A stretch of DNA of 64,000 nucleotides, from contig JALLLS010000009.1 in assembly GCA_025094145.1 (NCBI GenBank), forward strand, positions 372,001 to 436,000, written 5' to 3'. The notes below the pieces were generated by a model that was not told where the DNA came from, did not search any database, and saw only the letters and a list, made by a program, of their open reading frames with translations. Below are positions 33,411 to 44,137 of the stretch, in pieces. Every line of letters begins with the position of its first letter. Position 1 is the stretch's first letter. Origin of the DNA: Spinellus fusiger. Lineage: Eukaryota > Mucoromycota > Mucoromycetes > Mucorales > Phycomycetaceae. Position numbers and translations under genes: made by a program.

Positions 33411-35937
33411 ATGATACAGGTAGACTATCTAAAAAGTGATAATGAAGTGTATCTTATTCAATTTTGTCATGCAACAAGACTTATAATACCTAGTAATAAA
33501 ATACTTGAATAATACTTATCTTCTTATCCTTACAGCCTATTGAAAACTTATGTAGAACACCTTGGCATTCATTCATTTTATCAATTGATAGACTATTGAA
33601 TCAATGAACATGGTCTTTTATATAGAAATACCAAAGGCTTCTAAATACCTGCTGGATACTCCTAGCAACGGCAATTATCCAAGAGACTCAAGACACTATT
33701 GAATCTATATATTTCTGGAGTTACTTGGCTAACATTAAGATGTCTTTCCTAGAAAAACACAAGGGATGTATAGTTTCTTCACATATTAAAAGATTACAAA
33801 AGAAATTTTTTTTTAAAAAAAAAGTGTTTTTCTTTTATTCATTCAATGGCTATTATTGTTTTTATGAGAATAGCATTCCTGTGGATTCTTCAGGCTTGTC
33901 GTTCTTCAGAAAGAGACAAGTCCCAAAAAGAAAGAAATCTATAGATAGTAAATATGATTTGGTGGATTGAATTGTAATTGACTTTACAGGTATTCATTGT
34001 TTTATTTTAGCCTATTTATTTGCACATGTCTATCAAACTGAAGATACATGGATGTATTTATACATGGCTACGTCATTTTATCCGTACTAGAATCTCTGTT
34101 TCTTTCTTTCTTTCAAGCCTAATAGAAAAACAACCTACTCAAAAGGCATAGGAATACATTTGATAAAGAGAAGTCTTTGCTGAAAATAAACACTTTATTT
34201 CCATATGATTTTAATAAAAGATTGAAATGTCTATTTTTCAACCTTTTTATAAATATTTATATTTATTTATTTTCACTTAAAGTATAGAGAAAGACAGAGA
34301 GAAAGAAGTCTCAGATTGAAAATTTCTTGATTGCCAAGTGTTGAAGGTGGAAATCAGGAGTTAAATATCCCTATTGACCTGAATTCACAATAGAATTTCA
34401 TACCTGTAATTTCAAATGATAGAATTGTCAAATTCAACTGAAACATTTAATTTCAAAATGAGTCGTGTCATTCCTACACCGTACCCATGGGGAGAAGGGC
34501 AAATTACTTTTTAATTTTTTATGTAAAACATGACATATTGGATAACACTTTGAGTATTAATACAGAGAGAAATAAAATGGTCCCGTCTTTTTAAAGATAT
34601 CATGGGAAAAGTGTCATTGGATAAAAGCTAAGCATTGTGTGAGTTAGGTTGCTATAGTATATTCTACACTGTTGCTCTAGGCCTGTCCATACACAAAGAC
34701 AATCCATTGTTTGCTATTTCTTCAAGATATGTTCCATCTCAAGAACATGCATGGCTGTTCAAAGGTGGAGTTAAAATAATAATAATAAAGGCCCATACAT
34801 ATTTTATAGAAAAGAACTTTATAAAAAAAATACAAATGGATCACAAAAAGTAGCGCTCATTCTAGACACATTGTCGATTGCATTTACGTCAGTTGTCTAA
34901 CCTATGATTAAATAGTGGTGATGAGTAAAAGGAGAACGGAATGACTGTGCTTGGTACAATAGAAGCCTCAAACACATGTATTTGGTCATTCTTGATCGTT
35001 GTGGATCAGATCAGATATATAGCCAATTGGTAAATCACAAATCCACTCTTTGTGGTCTCGGCTATTCTTTCAGAAAAGGGTATTGTTTTCAGCATACAGT
35101 TTTTTAAGAAAGACTAGGGTATTTTTTTCTTCTGTAGTGAGAATCCTCATGCAAGAGAGAATGAGTTCCAGTGATTGTCTATAAAGAGTATTCTTATTAA
35201 CACGGATGTATGTTGATAGTTTCTAAAAGATGGAAAGAGGAATTCATGTTGATGAAGCCTCCTTCTCTTCTTGGTCTTATTGTGCAGCTGAGAGTATAAT
35301 TGTTAAGATGACACTGTACAATGATGATGTTGCATTGATAGAAGATCTGTTGAAACAAGACTGTTCATGGACAATGGATAAGAATCGATAATAAATACTC
35401 TAAGGCACTGTAGTTGAAATGGGTTTCATAGTGTGAACTGTTTTTGGTATGAGCACTGTATCTAATGTTCCCACTGTTGTCATGAATCCACGGATTGCCA
35501 TCATTATAAAAGTCACCCTATGTTGTGTCACCTTAATTTACGCATGTTATTCTGTAGTAATGATATCAATACCATGACATTGATTCTAGACAAGGTGTAT
35601 CATATCAACAGATACTATGTCCCACCCCAAGATTCTATTCAGAAGGAGTCCCAAAGTATTGTATTAGAGTACATGGGAGGATGGTGGATAAGTCTTATGC
35701 CTTACTATCGGAAAGATGGATTTCTATCTTTCTGCTTCCATTGTCACTGCCACTGCCACTGCCACTGCCACTGCCACTGCCAATGTCATATGATTTACAT
35801 ATCGCCTATGATAATGTGAATTGGTAGAATGGTAGGGGACTTTTAGCCATGAAGAAAGAATAAACAACTGTAAACATTAGCAACTCTTCGTCATGGCAAC
35901 CTTCTCACCATAGCAACCCTCTAGCATAAAAATACCC
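33411..35937. other. Gene-poor AT-rich DNA
   Basis: No supported gene. It contains a T9A9 palindromic run near 33807-33824 and a CACTGC microsatellite at 35744-35782 (about six units). Confidence 0.45.
35744..35782. repeat. (CACTGC)n microsatellite
   Basis: About six tandem CACTGC/CCACTG hexamers. Confidence 0.9.
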
Positions 35938-37179
35938 TACACACCCAAAGATTTTTGGGACATAAAGAAATATCCTGAAAATACAATCACACTAATTTTA
36001 TGATTGGCTAATATGTTTGAAAAGGCCTTTTCGCTGTGTAAATGAGCTATTTCAAACTCTAATTGCCTATTCTAGCAATGATGATTGACTTTGCAATTAA
36101 AAGGTATAGAGTTGGCTGTAAAGACAAGAAATAGAACAAGAATCACCCCACAATTATAACTCAGCCACTGATATTCTTCTCTTAACATAATGTGTTATCC
36201 ATAAGCCCACAGAATTTGCAGTATAACACTGCTTAAGAAAGATTTGTTACAGAACACACTGAATTAACTCTAGTGGTCATTGTTCATAAAATAGAACCAA
36301 ACTCACTTATATTAAGAACTGTATAGCCATTCATTGATTCAATATTCATAATCATCTCAACTGTCTCATTGTAACTGGTATTAACAATAGTACTTAATGA
36401 GAACTAAGTATTGTTTCTAATACTGGGCTTTAGGCTCAAGGCAAATAGAGTGTGAATTGTTTGACTTGATTAATTATTGGAAAGTGGTGGCTAAGGTGTA
36501 TATCTCACCAATATGATGATATTTGTTATTCTTTGGTCTTGTTATTATTATGCTATTTCTTACACTGTACATACAACTTGATACTTAAGCACTTTTCAAG
36601 ATGAGCATAACTAAGCAAGGTAATGTGCCATTATTGACAAAGAGAAACAATAGAAGGAGATGATAGACACTACCAAGGACTATTCTAGTGATAAAAAGGT
36701 AAGCAGTGTCTTCATCTGGGCTTGAGATTATTCTAATGCACAATCCACTCATTGTATTATTATTAGGCAAGTAAAGACTTCTTTCAGGTCAGTCTCAGGT
36801 GGTCTTTTCTTTCTTCTATACTGTCTAAGGTGTCTAGGCTGTCTAGGGTATACTCCTGAGCATAGTTATCTATATCCCAAGGATAAAACACAAAGCCTTT
36901 AGGTTGTGGATTCTATTGCTATGAGAGAATGCACTTGTGCAGTAGCTATAGCTATACTATAGTATTATCTATACTATTATAATAAACAATCTAATTCATC
37001 AACACTATATTCTATTGATAATACAATTTGATATTGAGATATTCCACAAAAGGAAATAGTAATCTAAATACTTGCAAACCTTTTGATTTTAAATACAGAT
37101 ACATAAAGGGGAATTTATAGTGTGACGTAAAAGGAAGGAGATATCACCGCTTAAAGGCCAGAAAACCTTTGGGTGTGTA
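35938..37179. mobile_element. Family-G TIR element, copy 2 (no coding sequence)
   Basis: It begins TACACACCCAAAG and ends CTTTGGGTGTGTA, perfect 13-bp inverted ends; 1242 bp. The left end continues ATTTTTGGGA, so the first 20 bases can fold on themselves. Internal blocks align with copy 1 (12993-16083) and copy 3 (48488-49320). No open frame of note, and it lacks the TnpB/Fanzor-like segment of copy 1, so it looks like a non-autonomous derivative. Confidence 0.8.
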
Positions 37180-37514
37180 CTGCTTCAGACAATGAAAAAT
37201 AAATATTTCCTTTTATGCAATTTAATAATTGATTCTTTAGAAATCCACTCTCCAATAACTTATAACACATAGTACTTAATATAAGCCAATCAAAACTGAT
37301 AATAAAGAATAGTTTTTATTTGAGATCCTTCCTTTGTCCTTTGAGTTACATCACATGATGTGTGTTACGAATGCGAGATACCTACAGCCACAGCCACTCC
37401 CAGTCCTTGTCTATTGATGGACAGTGCCCCAGCCTTACATTCAGCCTTCACAAGGTACCAACATGCTTTGATAATGTTCCTCCACTAAGCTACTCAAGTC
37501 ATCTACCACCTGTT
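37180..37514. other. Intergenic region upstream of the CUE-CCCH-SMR gene
   Basis: No separate feature seen. It probably contains the promoter; CCACAGCCACTCCCAG at 37385-37400 is GC-richer than its surroundings. Confidence 0.35.
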
Positions 37515-39199
37515 ATGTCTAGCACAATAAAAAAGGCAAGTCCAATAACAGTGTTGGTAGCTTATCTCTGTTAGACCAAGAAGCCCACACGCTTGAATCA
37601 AAGAGCAGCAGAATTTATTCCTCATACAACAGCCGTCTTTGATCCCTTTGCACCACCACTACAACAAGACATTTTCCAGCTGGACAGTGTATGGCAACCC
37701 ACCTGGCACCCTACAGCACCCCCTGACAGTACTCTTGAGAGTATTTGGCAGCATGAGAACTCCTTTGAAGAGGAAGAAGAAGAAGAGAAAGAGAATGAGT
37801 TTGATCCTACTCTGCAATACTACCACGGCACCCTCCTTGACCATGAAACAGTCCAAGACATGCACTTGTTACAGCTCAGTGTCACTAATCCCTCTTATGA
37901 AGAGACACAGGCTGATAATGTAGACCAGGATATGTCTGTCCTTCAGATGCTCCAGTCTATCTTTACTGACCTGAGTTCCCAACAACTGCAAGAGGCTCTT
38001 GTCTGTAATGACTATGACATGGACCGCACAATGGAGTCCCTGCTAGGAACACCTGCCCCTGAAGAAGACAGCGATGTACCCAAGAAGCGACAGGTATGTC
38101 GACACTTTCTGGCAGGCGAGTGTTACCGTAAAGACTGCTGGTTTGCCCATGATCTACAGGTGAAAGTGTGCAAGTTCTGGTAAGTTGGCCCCCCACACAA
38201 AGACACAGCAGCAAACATAAACAGGCTACAGGGCTCATGCTTCAAAGGAGATGTCTGTGAATTCTCCCACCACTTTGATGTCCAGCACATGGCAACCAAA
38301 GCCCCCTCCCAGTCCAAGGAAGAGGAAGAGCAGATGCCACCACAGGTCTTTGAAGAGAGCTATCCTCGCCTGTCGTCGTTTTCGATTCCACCCACCCAAC
38401 CCACGGAAACGCGTGTGGAGGAGTTTCCTACGCTGCAGTCTGCTGCCAAAATGCAACCCACCCCCCCTGCCACTAAGAAACCCATTGCATTTTCAGCCAT
38501 GGTACGCAAGAGACCTACCCACTTGCCACCGCCCTCCATGTCTGTTCACAAGACAGTGGCACCAAGAAGTATGGCCCACCGTCTGAGACAGCCTGTGAAA
38601 ATTCCATGGTTTGAGACAGGCAGTGTTCTAAACAGTCAATATCTCCAACAGGTAATCCTATGAAACCATCTACATTACCTAATAGAATTGACATGGGGAA
38701 AACAAAACACACACACACAACACACACACAACACACACAAAAAAAGAGAGCCAAAGCCATTGAATATGGTATGCTCCGTAACCGTTTCTTTAGCCGTGCT
38801 ACTGAGTTCTATCTCAAGGGTCATGGTGCTAAGGCAAGGGCCTATTCTCAAGAAGCCAAGCACTACAACCGACTGATGCAAGAGATGCATGCTGAGGCCA
38901 GTGGCCGTATCTTTGAGCAACGCAACCAATATGAAACCTTTATTGATTTGCACGGACTGCATGTGGATGAAGCACTGGGGATGTTGGAGACGCGACTGCA
39001 CAAACTGCGGGGTTACCAAGGCGTCGTCTATCTCGTCACTGGCACTGGCCATCACTCCGGTACCAGCGGTGTTACCAAGAGAGAGAGTAAATTAAAACCC
39101 AGTGTGGAGGCCTATTTAAGAGAGGAACGATATCCTTTTGCAGAAATCAGTGCAGTAGGAGATACAAAAGGCGGAGTATTTGCTGTCGATCTATCATAA
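37515..39199 (+). CDS. CUE + CCCH zinc-finger + SMR-domain protein (Cue2/N4BP2-like)
   Basis: Model join(37515..37535, 37575..38179, 38225..38651, 38747..39199), 501 aa. Domain order: a CUE domain at about 115-160 (MLQSIFTDLSSQQLQEALVC, then LLG), two CCCH fingers (VCRHFLAGECYRKDCWFAH and VCKFW, GSCFKGDVCEFSHH) split by an intron, a Pro/Ser-rich linker, a basic helical region, and a C-terminal SMR domain with the D-x-H pair (DLHGLHVDEAL) and TGTGHHSGTSG. SMR proteins of the Cue2/NONU-1 group cleave mRNA at collided ribosomes; that role is inference here. Intron 1 (39 nt) starts with GC (AAG|GCAAGT) after only seven codons. Intron 3 has an AC-repeat before a weak acceptor chosen because it keeps the frame. 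Confidence 0.88.
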
Positions 39200-39354
39200 T
39201 AAAATTAGAAATCGATAGAAAAAAGAGCACCTCATTGGATAGATTGACGTCATTCTCCAGCATTTGTTTTTCTATTTTATAGGGGATTGAAGTGAGTTGA
39301 GTTTCTTTCTCTTTTAAGAATCCACTCACATAAAAAGGGCCTCTATCTCTTTGT

Positions 39355-40641
39355 ATGAAAATGCCTGTTTCTGGAATGCCACCTTCCTCTCTTCTCCCCA
39401 CAGAAACTAGTCTTTTAGCCCGTAGACAGCAGAACGCACCCTTTTTACAGCCACTCGAATTGCCCTGTCTACCGCCTCTATCCCATCTACTCCCTGCCAA
39501 ATCAAAGCAAGCACAAGTGACTTGTTATTACGGCACAATGGTACCACCAACAATGAACCCACAGTCGATGGGGCTTTCTGTTGATATGAATGGGACACTG
39601 CAACAGACACAGCTGTCCGATGTATTGCCACAGACAGTGCCACAGACAGTGCCACAGACATCACCGCCCTCTGTTGTTGTGCAGCCTATGGGACAGCCTA
39701 TGGGACAGCCTATGGGACACTCTATGGGACACTCTATGGGATCCACCCTCACTATGGCACCAGCAATAGCACCCACCATAGCACCCACCATAGCACCAGC
39801 AATAGCACCAGCGATAGCACCCACACTAGGAATAGAGCCAACACTAGGACCTTCTCTCTTACAGAACATGGATCCAATGGAATCAATGGACAGTCAATAC
39901 ATCAAGGTAGACATTGCACCAAAGAACAATGGCATGCCATTTCCTACTCTGTCTATGAATTCAATGAGCTTAACATCAATGGATCCGTCATTTTCCATGA
40001 TGGACACCCTGCATCAACCCCTACTCACAGAGACAACTGGGATGAGAGTACGCCAGCCTTCTGTCTCCAGCACTTCCTCCGATAAGATCTACTCTTTTGT
40101 CGCTATACCAGGCACCACACAGAAGAAGCGTCCCCGTAGAAGGTATGACGAGGTAGAGCGGCTTTACCACTGCAACTGGTCTCAATGTACCAAGGCCTAT
40201 GGTACACTCAACCATCTTAATGCTCATGTGAGCATGCAGAGTCACGTAAGCCTCCATAGCCAATCTCCATAGCCAACCTCCACACTTCTTTTTTTTTAAG
40301 GATAGAGAGACAACCACAGCCTCATCTGTTTTCTGTCACAACAGAGCAAGGGCTTTCTTTTCTCACTGTGTGGTATCTCTCCTCTTTCTCACTTGTAGGG
40401 CCCTAAGCGTCATCCTTCTGAGTTCAAGGAAATGCGTAAAGAATGGCGACGTCAGAAGAAAGAAAAGGAAAATAAAAGGAAGATGTCAGAACACAAGGAG
40501 ATGGCTGAGACTGTCCAGTATGTAACACCCTTTCCACCCCACAGCATGGCTTCTACTACCAATTCAACCCCCACCAGTCTACAGTCAATGCCAGCGTATT
40601 TTGTACCAGCCTATTCTACGCCCTTTTACTCATCCCTCTAA
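39355..40641 (+). CDS. CON7-like C2H2 zinc-finger transcription factor
   Basis: Model join(39355..40245, 40399..40641), 377 aa; the 153-nt GT-AG intron splits the finger domain. The DNA-binding region is the hallmark of the CON7 group: RRRYDEVERLYHCNW, CTKAYGTLNHLNAHVSMQ, then across the splice GPKRHPSEFKEMRKEWRRQK. Members control conidiation, chitin synthesis and morphogenesis in ascomycetes; the role here is inferred. The N-terminal half is low-complexity with tandem MGQP/MGHS and AP-x-IAP units, so repeat slippage is likely between strains. It lies 155 bp after the SMR gene on the same strand. Confidence 0.93.
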
Positions 40642-41144
40642 CAAGTCAACAGAGAGAAAAGAGGAACAAAAAAAAAAAAAAGGGCGCTGGTAGTCCCCAT
40701 TCCTTGCTGTGGCTAGAGATGTATTCTTTTTTTTTTTTTTTAAAAAAAAAGATTCCATAGATCATCCCTTTCTCTTGCTGTGTGTGTGTGTGTTTTATTT
40801 TATTTTATTTATATATATTCATATATATATATTCATATGTATATATACATATTTTCTTTCTTTTTCCTATGATGTTCTCTCTCTATGCTTCTTCTTTTTT
40901 TTTTTTTAATTCCATCTATGCTTTTATTATAAGGAACTCCCTTTTTGTACATTCTAGTGAATAGAGTCTTCTTACTTTAGCCAATACATGTTTATTCTCC
41001 AAGAAAACATTCAATGCCATTGCCACCCTTCAAGGCACAGGTAGTGCAAGCAACATTCGCCATTGAAGCCTCACCAGACGAGAAAGAAGAAAGTAAAGTA
41101 TGTTTTGCCAATAGCAATGGAAGGAACTCTTGTTGTTGTTTATA
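40642..41144. other. Intergenic region between convergent CON7-like and NAS6 genes
   Basis: T-runs and A-runs (40667-40682, 40724-40750) and a TATATA-rich tract (40808-40850). A 44-codon plus-strand frame at 41014-41148 is discussed under rejected items. Confidence 0.5.
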
Positions 41145-42246
41145 CTAACTCTCTTGTTTCTCTATTGCCTGCTTAAGATACGCCTCAAGAGATGGATCAC
41201 ATACAGCCAAAGCAGTCATGCCTCCATGATTCGGTTGATCTGCTCGTGCTCCGTGCTGAATCAATAGTAATGCTGTATCACCACGGCCTTCCTCACAGGC
41301 AAGGTGGAGAGGGGTGTTGGCAGCAGAATCTCTGACATTCAAGTGGGCTTTGGCTTCTATCAGTACCCGTACCAGTGCTGTGTTGCCCTGAGCAGCAGCA
41401 CAATGTCTGTTCTATTAGTAAACAAGAAAGGCGGATGAGAGTAGGCTTACAGTGGTGTCTGTTGAATGTGATTGGTGGCATTTAAAGATGCATTGTGTTT
41501 CAATAAAAGACGAGCTATCTATGCATTCTTGTTAGTAAAGTAGACGTGTGGGAGACTTGCCTCAATTCTGTTCTTGGAAGCTGCGTAATGGCTGTTGGCG
41601 GATGTATAGAATAGAATATAGAATATAGAATATAGAATATAGAATAGAATATAGAATATAGAATAGAATATAGAATATAGAATAGAATAGATTAGATTAG
41701 ATATACAATTCAATACCGGATTCAATACCGGATTCAATACCGGATTCACTATTCGATCACTCACAGTGCTGTTTGCCCAATCTCATTCTGAAGACACGGA
41801 TCTGCCTTGTGTTCAAGCAGTAGTTCAACTATAGCATCATAGCCCGCAGAAGCTATTCCATCCCATCAACACCTAGTCTGCCTTGCTATCTGCCATGTAG
41901 ACAGCAACACACTCACCAGCAATCATAAGAGGCGTCCATCCAGACTGATAGAATAATAAAACAGCAGCCGGTGAGTGCCATGTCTCTCTTGGCACCTCCC
42001 AACCTACCTCATCAATAGCAAAGACAGAGGCGCCCTTTTCGAGGAGAAAACGTGCCACTTGCTCCTGTCCACCTGACGCAGCCCAGTGAAGCGCAGTTCT
42101 ACCATCCTGTGCGTTTGTATAAGAAGACAGTGGGTGGCGTTGTGACTTGCCTCGTCCTGAGTGGTAGCAAGAGCAGGTTCTTTTTCTAGAAGTTGCTGAA
42201 GAACAAAAAGCTTTTCTTCATAGGCTGCCTTGGATATACTCTTCAT
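41145..42246 (-). CDS. NAS6: NAS6/gankyrin-type proteasome assembly chaperone (ankyrin repeats)
   Basis: Model complement(join(41145..41406, 41451..41518, 41561..41591, 41765..41852, 41917..41944, 42008..42106, 42151..42246)), 223 aa, close to yeast Nas6 (228). Ankyrin repeats run the whole length: DGRTALHWAASGGQEQVARF, SGWTPLMIASAGYDAIVELL, GQTALHYAASKNRIEIARLL, QQTPLHCAAAQGNTALVRVL, ANTPLHLACEEGRGDTALLL and a capping repeat. Nas6 binds Rpt3 during assembly of the 19S base. Six introns are unusual for so short a gene. Two of them (donors at 42150 and 41560) begin GC, both in GAG|GCAAGT, and splicing them is required to keep the repeats in register. The exons of 28 and 31 nt are very short. 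Confidence 0.92.
41605..41747. repeat. Minisatellites inside NAS6 intron 4
   Basis: About 90 bp of AGAATAT/AGAAT units, then three copies of the 12-mer CAATACCGGATT. Both lie within the 173-nt intron 41592-41764, by far the longest in that gene. Confidence 0.9.
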
Positions 42247-42368
42247 TAGTGAAAAGAAAAAAGAAAAGAAGAAAACAGACAAGTGGAAAAAGAGAAAGAC
42301 AAGTTCGTGACGTGCAATGGACGCTGCTTTATAATTATTACGGTGATAGAAGAAATAACACTAAATTA

Positions 42369-42392
42369 AGAGAGAGAGAGAGAGAGAGAGAA
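42369..42392. repeat. (GA)n microsatellite
   Basis: Pure GA run between the NAS6 start and the 3' end of the next gene. Confidence 0.9.
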
Positions 42393-42515
42393 GATGGATG
42401 AAACCAATGATAACATGGACATCCAACAGTCACTACTCTGGCAGTCGAAGGAGTCAATAGAATAGTACAAGTAAATAATAGGATGAGAAGAGAAAAGAAG
42501 GAAAAGGATGGACTG

Positions 42516-43580
42516 CTATTCTGCCACTGGGTCGTGGTCATAGAGCCACTGCCGACTCTCTCGTGGACTCTTCTTTTGTCTTTCTTTTGCATTGGCTGCA
42601 GAAAGAGCAGAGAGACGTAGAGACCTTTCTTGCTCCAATTGAATCTGAAGAGACTCAATCATAAGCATAAGCTCCTCGGGTGTAGCATTGGGAGTAGGCA
42701 CAGGGACTGAGCAGCAGATATCTGTTTGTACTTGGGCATGTCGGATGCGTACAGACCGTCGCTTGAGAGCCAGACGTCCATTGGAAGACTCTGACATATC
42801 TGAACAGATGGAGTGTGCACGGTGGGAGTAGAGCGCAGCAGCAATGGCAGCAGAGGCAACAGCAGGAGGAAGTGGAGTGGGGCGTGAGGGTCGTATGGAG
42901 GAGGATGTGGTTGGCGAGGGAACTGTGAGAGGTGGCAGTGGGAAGTGGATGTCACTAAGAGAAGGAGAAGAGATAAGCTGTGGAAATGTATCTGTGGGAT
43001 CTATGGAGAAATTAGAAGAGATCGAGGCAGAAGTAGTGACATTACTAGCATTGGTGGTAGTGTTATAATAGGGAGGATGATGAGTCATATTGGAAGAAGA
43101 AGTAGCAGTAGCAGTAGCAGTAGCAGTATGAGAGGCAGTATGAGAGGCAGTATGAGAGGCAGTATGGGCACTGGGAAATGCAGGCACTGGCGGAGGATGG
43201 AGATGGTCTTTCTCTATTAAACTATAAATGCCAGAATCACGCAACGTACGATGACCTTCCTCGGGTGGACAGTAGGCAGGTAGTGGAATATGACTTGGTT
43301 GATCTGTCAAGACAGGCTTAATAGAAGGTCGTTTGCGCAATTTGTTCAATAATCGAGACGCTCGGCTGCCATGGGATCCTTTCTTGTCCACTTCCTCAGG
43401 CCCAGTAGTAGCTAGAAATTTGGCAAGTCCAAATGTATTCTGTCCAACTTCATTGATACTATCATCGTCGGTCATAAAACTAATATCATCGTCATACACA
43501 TCTTCATCGTCAAAGAAAGTAACTGCTTTGGCTCGTTGTTGGCGATGGCCAAAAGACTTGGGTGTAATTGTTTTGAGCAT
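42516..43580 (-). CDS. Unrecognised 354-aa low-complexity protein
   Basis: Single exon. ATG 43580 is chosen because the frame upstream of it is simple-sequence DNA (AC and TTTC tracts). The product starts MLKTITPKSFGHRQQRAKAV. It has an acidic stretch (FFDDEDVYDDD) and a basic Ser/Lys segment (SRASRLLNKLRKRPS) of the kind often phosphorylated. Then come tandem HTAS and TA repeats, a long Ser/Thr/Pro-rich region, and a probable short coiled coil near residues 300-335 (LMLMIESLQIQLEQERSLRL). No enzyme motif or membrane segment. The even coding composition over 1 kb and a clean stop argue for a real gene. Function is unknown; a regulatory or scaffolding role is only a guess from composition. Confidence 0.7.
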   Translation of the reverse strand: MLKTITPKSFGHRQQRAKAVTFFDDEDVYDDDISFMTDDDSINEVGQNTFGLAKFLATTGPEEVDKKGSHGSRASRLLNKLRKRPSIKPVLTDQPSHIPLPAYCPPEEGHRTLRDSGIYSLIEKDHLHPPPVPAFPSAHTASHTASHTASHTATATATATSSSNMTHHPPYYNTTTNASNVTTSASISSNFSIDPTDTFPQLISSPSLSDIHFPLPPLTVPSPTTSSSIRPSRPTPLPPAVASAAIAAALYSHRAHSICSDMSESSNGRLALKRRSVRIRHAQVQTDICCSVPVPTPNATPEELMLMIESLQIQLEQERSLRLSALSAANAKERQKKSPRESRQWLYDHDPVAE

Positions 43581-43739
43581 AAGTAATAGGTGGGTATTGC
43601 TGACATAGACAGTGTAAATTACAACACGCACATACGCACACACGTATGGACACGTATGAACACGTATAAATATTCCTTCTTTCTTTCTCTTTCTCTTTTT
43701 TCTTTTTCTTTTTTTAAAATAAAAAAAACAAAAAGTACA

Positions 43740-43775
43740 CACAAGCACGCACACACACACACACACACGCACACA
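43740..43775. repeat. AC-rich microsatellite
   Basis: (AC)n with GC interruptions, upstream of the 354-aa gene. Confidence 0.85.
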
Positions 43776-44137
43776 CTAAATACACAATGCAAGTGTAAGC
43801 AAAACAATAGAAAAATAAGAGATACGGAAAAGAGACCTATTTTGGGTGAATAATAAAGCCAGTCCTCTTCTCCTTCTTCCTCCCAAGCATACAAGGCTCC
43901 TCAAGTCTCCTTTCCCTTTTGCCCCCTTCAAGCTTGTTCTCTTAATAATTTCTCACTTTTCCTTTATCAGAAAACCCTTTTTTATAACAATTCATGCTCC
44001 TAGAAGCAATTCCTGCATGTTTGCATTGAAACCAAACCATGAAAATGCAATATACATTCAAGCTGTGAAATGTTAACAGATCATGAAATACGCATTTCAA
44101 TCATCAGCATCATCCTATCAAGTCCTAGACCAAACCA

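Noticed and set aside
35520..35819. 99-codon frame with Cys-His repeats
   Set aside because: The CH run is the CACTGC microsatellite; no metal-binding protein evident.
41014..41148. 44-codon plus-strand frame with a possible GTATGT donor, between CON7-like and NAS6 genes
   Set aside because: It overlaps the NAS6 stop, has no continuation exon and no recognisable domain.
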